Positions 53,031 through 64,000 of a DNA stretch of 64,000 bases are shown piece after piece. Below the pieces are notes generated by a model. The model was not told the origin of the DNA and made no database searches. It worked only from the letters and a program-made list of their open reading frames with translations. A program made the translations under genes and the position numbers. The stretch comes from Actinostola sp. cb2023 (taxonomy: Eukaryota; Cnidaria; Anthozoa; Actiniaria; Actinostolidae). Position 1 is the stretch's first letter. Each line of letters starts with the position of its first letter. Where the stretch lies: positions 291,282-355,281 of the forward strand of contig JAUJYZ010000744.1 of the NCBI GenBank assembly GCA_033675265.1, written 5' to 3'.

Positions 53031-54160
53031 GACCTTCATCCGGGCCTTCATCCCAGGAAGCAGAGCTAGTAATTTGGTGACTTTCATAACAGCTCAAACT
53101 GACGGAGTATATATATATGATATATATAATATATTGTCCCTTAGCTTAGGAGGACCAGTTAGGAAAAAAGCCACTTGTAAGCATTTTAATTAATTAATTT
53201 TAAACTTTCTAAAGTTATATTTTACATAGTTCCAGAAGCTCACTGCAGGCTGATAGCAGGGGTAGGGCCCAGGGGACCCTGAGTCCCCCCAATATTAAAT
53301 TTGGCTATTCTTTTTTTCATAACCTTTACATCCTGAATAGCATATAAGAACTGTTATTACAAAATGGGTCTTAGAGTTCATATACAGTCATTCTCAAAAA
53401 GGCTGTCCAGATGAAAAGACTACAATACTACAATAAGGTCACGTGATTCTTTATGTATTCAATTTCCTCGCGTGGAATTTCAATTTGAGATGCAAAAGTA
53501 CACAGCATTGTGAGAAATGAATGTAATGCCGCTGGTACTGATCAACTCGGAGGCCGCGCGCAGAAATTGAAAACATAGTGAATCACGTGACTTTATTGCA
53601 GTATTGTAGTCTTTTCATCTGGACAACCTTTTTGAGAAGGACTGTATATATTTTAAAATACAAATAATTTAACAGTTAATGATCATTTTCGTGAGTATAA
53701 AAATATCGGTGCAGCGAGGAATCGATCCCGGGCCATGTGCTTCAGTTTATTAGGAATCCTCTATATTAAATACACTAACTACAATGCATCGCGCAACTTT
53801 TCGCGCAACATTGTTCAGATTGTTGCATTGCAAGTTGCAGAGCAATGTTTCTCGCATTACCATCGTTCGTGCAACTTGTCGCGCAACAAATTACATTTTC
53901 GGTGTTGCAGGCTGCAAAACTTTGTTGCATGAAATAGAAAGAGCTTCTACTTTGCGCAACAAAGTTTTGCAACCTGCAACACGAAAATGTGCTGCGCGAC
54001 AAATTGCGCGAACGATGGCAATACGAGAAACATTGCCCTGCAACTTGTTGCGTGACAAGTTGCACGATTTTGGACTACAATACAGAGTATCTTACATGCT
54101 TACAGTCTAAGGTGTTGTGTTTATTAGAAATGCTCTATAATATGGAAGTTGTTTTTCTGA
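53031..54160. other. Mirror of the PPWD1 to protein A intergenic region
   Basis: It contains copies of the Tc1/mariner-like MITE (about 53380-53648) and the gttgc-rich hairpin (about 53775-54090). The PPWD1 polyadenylation signal is mirrored near 54120. Confidence 0.8.
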
Positions 54161-55424
54161 TCAGTCTTTCAGCGTAATGTTGATGATCTTGACATCTTCA
54201 TAAGGCTTGTCGTTCTTGGGATTTGTTTTGACTAAACTTATTTGTTGAACTGTGTCCATTCCTTTTGTTACGCGCCCAAATACGGTGTGTTTATTATCAA
54301 GCCACGGCTGAAAACAACAAGATATCCTTTACATAACAAGTTACATGGATGTTATTATGAGGAGTGACTGGGAGATTACATGGCTCACTCACTGTTTTTA
54401 AAATAAACAAGACGCTCAATGAGCGTTCACTCGGGCATTGTGAAAAGGAAAATGTCAGTTGTTCGAGGAAGTACTTGAAAATGAATGCCAGTTGGTTGAA
54501 GAACAAGGACAATGTCAGCTGCGCGAGGAGAGACCTGACAATGACTGACAGTTGCGTGACGAGGGAGACTATGTATATACATGTATGTGTCGAGTTCATT
54601 TGATTTGACTTTGAGTTCATTTGATTACCTTTTGACTTTGAGTTCAATTGATTTGATTTTGATGAGTTTGTGTAAAGGCCCCCTCTCTAGCTTCAGATCC
54701 CGAAACGTCGAGTTTGGAATCGAGTTCGGGTTCGAGTTACGGTTCGAACGTCGAATAAAACAAGGACATCTTCTTCAATACAATATAATTTCTCTGACGT
54801 CATGACAATCAGTGACAGTTGAGTGACGAGGGAGACTATTAGTCCGGTGAGTACGAACATGATACGTCTTGAGGTTGCATAGGTCAGATGGTTCCGATAA
54901 CGGCCTCGCGTTTGTTTTAAAAATATATATATTTTAAGCGAGCTTCTAGTCCTTTTACCACTTCTAGTCATTGAACGATGAACTAGAATCCTGACCTTTT
55001 AATAGCTTGAAGATCTACAGCTGCTTTCAAAACTAAGATTCATAATCTACTTGAGTCCTGTGTCTCCTTTATCTTTTCAAATCTGCGGAGTAATCTTGAA
55101 ACTCCGGATACGATTAAATACGTCGCATACTCGTCATTTTGAAACCGAACAAAACTACTACTACTACTACTACTACCGAAATCCGCATTTTCTAACTCGG
55201 GCGGCCTGCGGCCTGGGCCCGAGTAATTAAATTAATATACAGTGGAACCTCCATATAACAGCCACCCTCGGGACTCTGCAAAGTGGCCGTTATGTAGAGG
55301 TGGCCGCTTAATTTACAGAGCTTGCTTGACTGACAAAAAAATATCGGGACCTTGAAAAGTGGCCGCTGAATAGAGGGTGGATGAAGTTTAGGAAATAGCG
55401 CTATATAAATATTATCATTAAACC

Positions 55425-55500
55425 GTTATTATTATTATTATTATTATTATTGTTGTTGTTGTTGTTGTTGTTGTTATTATTATTATTATTATTATTGTCG

Positions 55501-55535
<35 letters not shown>

Positions 55536-55620
55536 GTTATTATTATTATTATTGTTATTGTTATTATTATTATTATTGTTATTGTTATTATTATTGTTAT
55601 TGTTATTGTTATTATTATTA

Positions 55621-55652
<32 letters not shown>

Positions 55653-55748
55653 GTTATTATTATTATAATTATTATTATTATTATTATGATTATTATTATG
55701 ATTATGATTATGATTATTATTATTGTTATTATTATTATTATTCAGTGA
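55425..55748. repeat. TTA/TTG triplet repeats, mirror copy
   Basis: It is longer than the left-arm tract (about 320 against 225 bases) and differs in block order. Confidence 0.88.
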
Positions 55749-57999
55749 GAGAGTGCAACATCATGCGACACTGTTATATAGAGTCATTTTCGCATGAGTG
55801 GGAAGTAGTTACGGTACGGTTCGTACCGTGCGGTGACCGTATCGCGCCATCATCATGCCGTATCCAAGCATTCTGATTGACTGAGCGATGATTTTGCGCG
55901 CTGTGATTGGTTGAATAGAATGTCTTCGATTCCGTACCGTGACCGTAACTCCGTACCGTAGGTTTCCCACTCATACGAAAACGACTCTAAAACATCGGTC
56001 ATCGCGATTCGTCTGTGATGGTAGAGAGAGTTTGTTGTTTCAAATATCAGTTTATTTCTCGGACTTATACTCTCTAGATTTGTTTCTTTGGCTTTTAGAA
56101 ACTGTTCCTTTCCCTTTTCCCTTTTCCTGCTTCCAATTGACTAATTTAGGACCCATTAGACTCGTTTTCATATGAGTGGGAAACCTACGGTACCGTGACA
56201 CTCAAATGGCTTCCTTTCTGAACCAATCAAAAAGCGTGCACATGCATCTCATCCAATCAAACTCTTTCAATACGGCACGGTACAACTGTAACTTTCCCAC
56301 TCATATGACTCTATATACTACTTACCGTAGGGGCAACACCCACAAAGAACTGAGATCCATTAGTATTGGGTCCTGCGTTAGCCATGCTCACAGTGTATGG
56401 TCTATCATGGCGCAGATTGCGATGAAACTCGTCTTCAAACTCACCACCCCAAATCGACTCTCCTCCAGTGCCATCCCCTGTGAGTAAGATCATCAACACA
56501 ATATAAGTCATGTTATCTTCACATCAGAATCGTGCGAAGTGAATTCTATATAGCAATGTATATTTTTATTTTCAACCAAACCAAATCCCCAGAGCACTAG
56601 ACCTGGTCTTGTGCCCGTTAGCGAGTGAATGTTCGCGTTCTCAAGTGTTCTCCAAGTGGGTGCCTGTGACCCCCCCCCCCCCCCCCCCCCCCCCCTTCCT
56701 CCTGGGCCTACTCATTTATATGTTTGAGGAGGGGAGGGGGGATTTGGTGGTGAACGAACACGCCCCTCTCTGGAAACCAGCTTTAAGTTGAAGGGCTAGC
56801 GTGTTGAAATAAAGTTGATCCATCCAGTGTGACCCCCTTCCTCTGGGTCTACTTTTTAAATTTGGATAGAGTGCGATTCCCCCCCACCCCCCCTATCCCC
56901 CCCCCCCCCCATGGAAAATCCTTGCTACGCCCCTGCAAGAGTACTGACACCACCAACGACTGTAAATCTACCTACCATATATCCCATATGGATATAACAT
57001 TTCATACCTTGTGGATCGCCCGTTTGAACCATGAACTGCTTGATGACACGGTGGAAGATGTGGTTGTTATAGTAACCGTTCTTGCTGTGCGTCGCGAAGT
57101 TCTCGATTGTCTTCGGACACCTTGATATAGGTTATAAAAAAAAATAAAGTTGAGAGCAAACTCACATACCGTAAATGCTCGATTAAGCGCCCTGCTTCCA
57201 ATAAGTGCCCCCCTAGAATAAGCACCTCCCCCTAGAGGACTAAACATTTAATAAGCGCCCCCCTTCCAATAAGCGCCCCCCTTCCAATAAGCGCCCCCTC
57301 CCACTAAAAGAAATTCAGAAAAAAAAAACAACTTTACCGATAAACAGAAACACGGTATACCGTATGTCAATACCGTATATTTACAGCAGTATACAGTTTA
57401 CCAAGTACCGCACGGTACATGTTTGCTATTTTTATTCACTGTATATGTATGTTATGTAGTACCGTATATAAGAAAACATTGAGTTCATCATCTGAGAAAA
57501 GAAATAAGCGCCCTGCTTCCAATAAGCGCCCCCCCTCGAATAAGCGCCTCCCCCTAGAGGTCTAAAAATTTAATAAGCGCCCGGGGGGGCTAAATCGAGC
57601 ATTTACGGTACTTTCTTATCTGCTGCCTTGCTGTTTCTCTCCCCAAGAGAAATTGAAATCTCAACCAGGAGAGTAGCCTCTCCCGCAGGCATTTTTAGGG
57701 GGCGTCACGCATTCCCACCCCACAAATGCGCGAATGCGTGACGGCCCCTAAAAATGTCTGCGGGGAGGCTACCAGGAGAGGGGTATATGTAATGCAAGGA
57801 ATGTGTTTTTCTGACATACATACATTTTAGGAAATAACTGCATTGAGATATCACCCATGGTTGTATGGATTATAGCCTGTGTTGGCAGCTTAGCTGGAGC
57901 ACTAGAACTCTGTAATGTAAACGACAGACAGATATGATGTTCAATCTATGGTACTTGACTTATGTAAGCAAAACAATGTAAGCAAAACAATGTAATACT

Positions 58000-58205
<206 letters not shown>

Positions 58206-60837
58206 ACCACGATCATCATGTACCTGGGTCGATGCCATGATTTCTTCTCGTGAAGGCTTCTCATTAAACACATCTCGATCATTTTGCTCACTAATTGTCA
58301 ACGGAGAGAAAAATATTATTTGAGATTGTTAGTTTAATTGTTCGTTTTTGTTTGTTTGCTTGATGGTTTTTTTTTACTTTTTTATTCTGGGTGCTCCCCC
58401 CCCCCCCTCTCAATTCCTGGGTCCTCACTACGCCCCTGCAATGATGTGGCAAAGGAGAGAGCTTTCTAAACCAGAACATGTTTTCTTATTGTACCATGTT
58501 CCAGATCTAAAATGGCAGTTAGTACGAACCACACGCGGTCTGGTAACACGCTTTCCTTTTTTCAAACAATATTCTCTAATGCATCCCAACTGTGATAAAG
58601 AAACATTACCTTATTTGTGGTCCTCTGGATGAGAAGATGTAAAAACCTATTCTTTTTAAAAACCAGTACAAAATACTGTAGGATCGGATGTTTCCTTTGC
58701 CAGTGCGGGATTATCAGATGCTTGTATCTCCTAACGGTGAATGATATGATTACTTATTTGACAAAACAATGCTTGTCCATGCTTATATTCGCCATTCGCC
58801 CATAAAACGGAGCACTGATAGTAATACATTCTCATTGTTATAATGCCCACTCATTGTCTCGGCTGGGTAATTAAGTTATGGGAGGCGCGACTTGCCGAGG
58901 CAATGAGCTGTAATATGCAGGGAGATATAGGCACGTCGCCGAAGGGGAGGTGGGTGGGGCGAAATAATCTGCGATCGTGCTAGCTTCTCATGTAACTTGG
59001 CGGAAAGGGCTGAACACATGGTTCGGGCTGCTTATAAACCTTATCGGTAATCCCATGTGACTCAAACATGCGCATTCCGCGTGCTGTGCTATTCGAAACC
59101 AATTAACCAAGCCGAGTAGACCATATTCGTGGTTATTTTATCAATGAGAATAGAAAGAGGGAAGTCAGTAAAGTGCGCACCGTCGGCCTCAGGTTTGTCA
59201 GTTGAATTAATGTTACGAGTTACCGACATTAAATACATTGTATTAAAGGTTGCTTTAGTTATTATCAAACATTAACATGATCTTTTATTAATTGAATGTG
59301 TAAAGTTCAAGATAATTTTCAGTTGAAATGATGTGTTTTGAAAGGCATGTTTCCATCAACCTTTTCTCTGCAAACTCTGTCCAACCAGAGCAGAGAAAAC
59401 TTACAATATAGACCGAATGCAATAATGGCGTCCAATTTCAATTGCCATTGTTCTGGACCAACTAACCTCGTGTTCATGTGGAAACACAAAAGCATTTTCA
59501 CCTGTATGAGAGGCTAGTTAGTCCAGAACAATGGCAATTGAAAATTGGACGCCATTATTGCATTTGGTCTATTGTTGAAATAGGGAATGATACAACATAC
59601 AACAAACTGACCAAGCTAAGAGCAGCAATGCCTTTTTGAGGTCGTCCTTGATAGAGTGCCAGTTGTAAAACACGAACATTTTCCAACTGCAACATAAAAC
59701 ACAATCAAAATCACTTGAACTGCCTGAATGGGATTAGTATATATCAACTGTTTATCTTACCTTTCCTATCATCCTAACACATCTGGTAGTGTGTAGATTT
59801 ATTACTGAATTAAAAAGATTACAATTTTAAGTACAATGTACCGGTGTCTCACACAGGTAATCTTCCTCTTTTGTATCCCTAGTCCTCCCTCTTCCTATTT
59901 TCTACCACACGATCCCCAATTGGAGTTTAATTGGAGTAGCCTGCGAAGGAGGCTAAGTCAATACGTGTGCATGCATGTAAAATAGGTGGATTACTAGCCT
60001 CCTCGGCAGGCTACTCCAATTAAACTCCAATTGGGAATCCTGTGGTAGAAAATAGGAAGAGGGAGGACTAGGGATACAAAAAGTTGCCTGCGGAGGAGGC
60101 TAGTATTGACTGATTCCATAAGTCGGTATGTTTGCTCTTTGTTGATTCTGATTTTCGGTCACCCACAAAATTCAAGAAAATTCAAGAAAATTCGAGACCC
60201 AGTTCAATTATGAGCCTCTGTTATGCCAATAGTTTGAGACTATTTTTCAGTGACCGCTCAATTAGCCATTTCAAAAACGAGTAAAGGACTGGGAACGAGT
60301 TTTTAGAATTAATCTAATGAAAAAATGAACCCCATCACAAGAAAGAGCATGTCAGAATTAGTAAGTTTACAAAGTTTCGATAGGTTTAGTTAGATATTGA
60401 ACGAGTAACTGCTTTCCAAACATCTCAAAAATTACAAAGAAATGTATGTTTACCAGGGACAAGTGTCCCCCGTAACCATACATTTCTTTGTAATTTTTGC
60501 AGTTTTTGAGTGTCTGCAGTTCATTTACTACTTGTCCAAACCCTATCAAACTCCTGAAACTTACTAATTCTGATATGCTCTTTCTTTCTTGTGATGGGGT
60601 TCATTTATTAATTAGAGTAATTCTAAAAACTAGTTCCCAGTCCTCCACTCGTTTTTGAAATGGCTATACCCTTTACATGACATACAACATACCTTTTATT
60701 CCTAACATTGTGCCATAGAGTAGAAAATATCCACTTTCATCAAATACTGCAAAATATCAAGATTCAGTCAAACTACAATCTCTGCCATTATTGTTGGCAT
60801 GATTGCATTTAATGAGCGTGGCCAATTATTTATTAAC

Positions 60838-62372
60838 TGGTATATGCTCCCCCTACCCCCTATTCAATGTTGCTGTTGATAAACTGGGTAGCTAGTGATA
60901 TGTAAGTGCACTAACTAGTACATACTCCCCCTATTCAATGTTGCTGTTGATAAACTGGGTAGCTAGTGATATGTAAGTGCACTAACTAGTACATACTCCC
61001 CCCCCCTACCCCCTATTCAATGTTATTGTTGATAAACTGGGTAGCTAGTGACATGTAAGTGCACTAACTAGTACATACTCCCCCCCCCTTTCAATGTTGC
61101 TGTTGATAAACTGGGTAGCTAGTGATATGTAAGTGCACTAACTAGTACATACTCCCCCTATTCAATGTTGCTGTTGATAAACTGGGTAGCTAGTGATATG
61201 TAAGTGCACTAACTAGTACATACTCCCCCTATTCAATGTTGCTGTTGATAAACTGGGTAGCTAGTGATATGTAAGTGCACTAACTAGTACATACTCCCCC
61301 TATTCAATGTTACTGTTGATAAACTGGGTAGCTAGTGATATGTAAGTGCACTAACTAGTACATACTCCCCCTATTCAATGTTATTGTTGATAAAACTGGG
61401 TAGCTAGTGACATGTAAGTGCACTAACTAGTACATACTCCCCCTTGCAATGTTATTGTTGATAAACTGGGTAGCTAGTGACATGTAAGTGCACTAACTAG
61501 TACATACTCCCCCTACCCCCTATTCAATGTTATTGTTGATAAACTGGGTAGCTAGTGATATGTAGTGCACTAACTAGTACATACTCCCCCTACTCCAATG
61601 TTTGCTGTTGATAACTGGGTAGCTAGTGATACTGCCCTAACTAGTACATACTCCCCCTATTCAATGTTATTGTTGATAAACTGGGTAGCTAGTGATATGT
61701 AAGTGCACTAACTAGTACATTACTCCCCCTATCAATGTTATTGTTTGTGATAAACTGGGTAGCTAGTGACATGTAAGTGCACTAACTAGTACATACTCAC
61801 CCCCCTATTCAATGTTACTGTTGATAAACTGGGTAGCTAGTGATATGTAAGTGCACTAACTAGTACATAACTCCCCCTATTCAATGTTACTGTTGATAAA
61901 ACTGGATAGCTAGTGACATGTAAGTGCACTAACTAGTAGAAACATACCCCCCTATTCAATGTTACTGTTGATAAACTGGGTAGCTAGTGATATGTAAGTG
62001 CAACTAACTAGTACATACTCCCCCTACCCCTATTCACATGTTATTGTTGATAAACTGGGTAGCTAGTGATATGTAAGTGCACTAACTAGTACATACTCCC
62101 CCTATTCAATGTTACTGTTGATAAACTGGGTAGCTAGTGATATGTAAGTGCACTAAACTAGTACATACTCCCCCTATTCAATGTTACTGTTGATAAACTG
62201 GGTTAGCTAGTGATATGTAAGTGCAACTAACTAGTAACATACTCCCCCTATTCAATGTTTACTGTTGATAAACTGGGTAGCTAGTGACATGTAAGTGCAC
62301 TAACTAGTTACATACTCCCCCTACCCCCCTATTTCAATGTACTGTTGATAAACTGGGTAGCTAGTGATATGT
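60838..62372. repeat. 71-bp tandem repeat, mirror copy with many indels
   Basis: Same unit (gataaactgggtagctagtg). Single-base insertions such as aaactgggt, gcaactaact and agtaacatac, and losses such as gtgatactgccct, appear throughout. The left array is clean at these positions. Confidence 0.93.
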
Positions 62373-64000
62373 AAGTGGGCCAACTCACCACCAAAGGTTC
62401 CAACAATGGAGCCACACAACATTGAACAGGGGGAGGGGGCATTGAACATGGGGGGAGGGGGGCATTGAACAGGGGGAGGGGGGCATTGAAACAGGGGGAG
62501 GGGGGCATTGAACAGGGGGGTGGGTGGAGTGATCAGTTAGGAGGAATACGTTAATGGTAATAGAACTGAGTGGGAGTGGCCAATTTGGTCTGAAATCATA
62601 CGAGTGATTACAAAATTGCACGACCGCGTAGCGGGAGTGCAATTTGTTATCACGAGTATGATTTCAGACCAAAATTGCACGACACGAAGTTCAATTACCC
62701 TATTAATCATATTCATTTTGAAATCCTTTTCAAATACACTCGTTATATTTAGGTGGTAAGTTGCAATAATAAGGAATAATTGATTGCCTAAAAAACACAC
62801 TCTTTCATTCTAAATTACAAATTACTTTTTATGAAGAATCGTTTTTGAATTTATAAAAATTAGAGTTTCTGTGCGAAAATAAAAAAAATAAAAAAATAGG
62901 TGCAATTGAATGGATCCAAAATAGTGCAATTAATTGATTTTTAATCGCACCATTTTTTAGCCAATCAGATTGCAGGATTTACTATGTGATTTTCAAAATG
63001 AATATGATTATGGTACAATAATAGAATGCCATGAGACAGTACACCATGGTCAACACATTTTGGGGCAAAAGGATTGTAAACCTACGGTAGTTTATGTCCG
63101 TCACACAGTCGCTCACTCATCGGGCAAATGAGTTCCATAGTTTTTGGGGCGGCATGTTTTGAAAGACCGCCCACCCATAATGCAAATAGATTTTCCAGGC
63201 GGCGGGACTTTTAAGAGCTTCAGTTTATACTTTTTTTATTTTTGACGTCATCTGTTGCATCTATAAGAGTACAGACAGAAAAAAAAAGGAATCTATTTTG
63301 TTTAACCATTAACCTACCAACATTGGGAATTCTTCAGACCCACCAGGGGACTTTCCCAGAGTCCTCTTTTCAAGTGCAACCCTTCCTCCAAAAAAACTCC
63401 ATGTCTGGTGGGCGGGGCTAGCTGCTATTTTTGTGCAAAGGAATTTGATAAACTTTAGTTCTTTTAAAATTCCTTATGTGTTCCATGGTTGTTTCTCAAT
63501 CATGTAAAATATCGTAATTGATGTAATTATAAATTTTCATGATTTGAAAGTTGGTTTTGTTGTGGGTGGTAATCGATTTCGGTAGGGTGTTTATAAATCC
63601 ATAGTAGACGAGTCGTGTTTCGTATGATGGTGGGGTAAACCTAAGGCATACGGAATTAACGGTCCAGGTTACGGAATCAAAAGACATTAGTGAAGCTTAA
63701 GGCAAGCAAGAGTTGTTTGTCAAACACGGCCAAAACGAAATGAATGTTCGAAACCGACCCGGTTGAACATCCCGTGAACGGCAATCTACGACTGCCACTT
63801 CCACCACGTTTTTCCACGTCATAGATTGCCGTCCACGGACGTCAACGGTGTGATGCGAAACATCATTTCGTCCATTGCGCGCGACCGCCGTGTTTTGACA
63901 ACCAACGTCCCCCTTGGCTGCTTTAGCTTCCCTAATTGTTATTCCAACCAATCACAGCGTGCAAAATCATTGCTCCAACCAATCAGAAATGCTTGGATAC
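62373..64000. other. Low-accuracy end of the right arm
   Basis: It mirrors about 10968-12450: the C-rich repeat, the inverted element, PPWD1 exon 10 and the two nested MITEs. Extra bases are frequent (for example ggttgggcggggcta-like runs in exon 10), so borders are approximate. Confidence 0.8.

Overview
This is animal (metazoan) nuclear DNA: AT-rich, intron-dense, full of short inverted-repeat elements and tandem repeats, with GT-AG spliced genes. Nothing is bacterial. The best-supported genes are a complete PPWD1 orthologue (spliceosome-associated WD40 plus cyclophilin protein, 19 coding exons, 1852..20710, +) and the 5' part of a CPLANE1/C5orf42 orthologue (cilium and planar-polarity effector, nine exons visible, from 28987, +). 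In human both genes lie on chromosome 5, so their closeness here may be old linkage. The intron richness and the miniature-element families suggest an invertebrate, possibly an anthozoan cnidarian. That placement is a guess.

The dominant structure is one giant palindrome. Its centre is an 8-base spacer at 37480..37487. Position p on the left matches about 74967 minus p on the right, so 37488..64000 is a reverse-complement copy of roughly 10968..37479. The right arm therefore repeats CPLANE1 (minus), two small genes, and PPWD1 exons 19 to 10 (minus). The turn falls inside CPLANE1 exon 9, within a conserved LRQRFS segment, and replaces the rest of the gene with its own complement. The arms differ mainly by single-base homopolymer indels, tandem-repeat length and a few garbled patches. 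PPWD1 exon 14 is frameshifted only on the right and CPLANE1 exon 5 only on the left. Indels become much denser beyond about 61 kb. The simplest reading is a fold-back or assembly artefact rather than a natural duplication, but this cannot be settled from sequence alone.

Left-arm layout: 1..1.6 kb holds a possible zinc-ribbon ORF and a small one-pass membrane protein on the minus strand, head-to-head with PPWD1. PPWD1 fills 1.85..20.7 kb, and its introns carry a fold-back element, 17-, 54- and 71-bp tandem repeats, a CAG tract and about a dozen MITE-like hairpins. At 21.8..26.6 kb is a divergent pair of small genes whose products end in nearly the same residues (TTSLCSTEL and TTTLCSTEL); one has a 2-kb array of 40-bp repeats in its intron. 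CPLANE1 begins at 28987. Its introns carry ATT and GGT repeat tracts, and its exon 7 is preceded by three in-frame 93-bp copies of its own acceptor and 5' end.

The most interesting observations are the palindrome with its complementary frameshifts, the four-acceptor array before CPLANE1 exon 7, and the divergent gene pair with a shared PDZ-ligand-like tail. No operon, phage, CRISPR or other prokaryote-style system is present.
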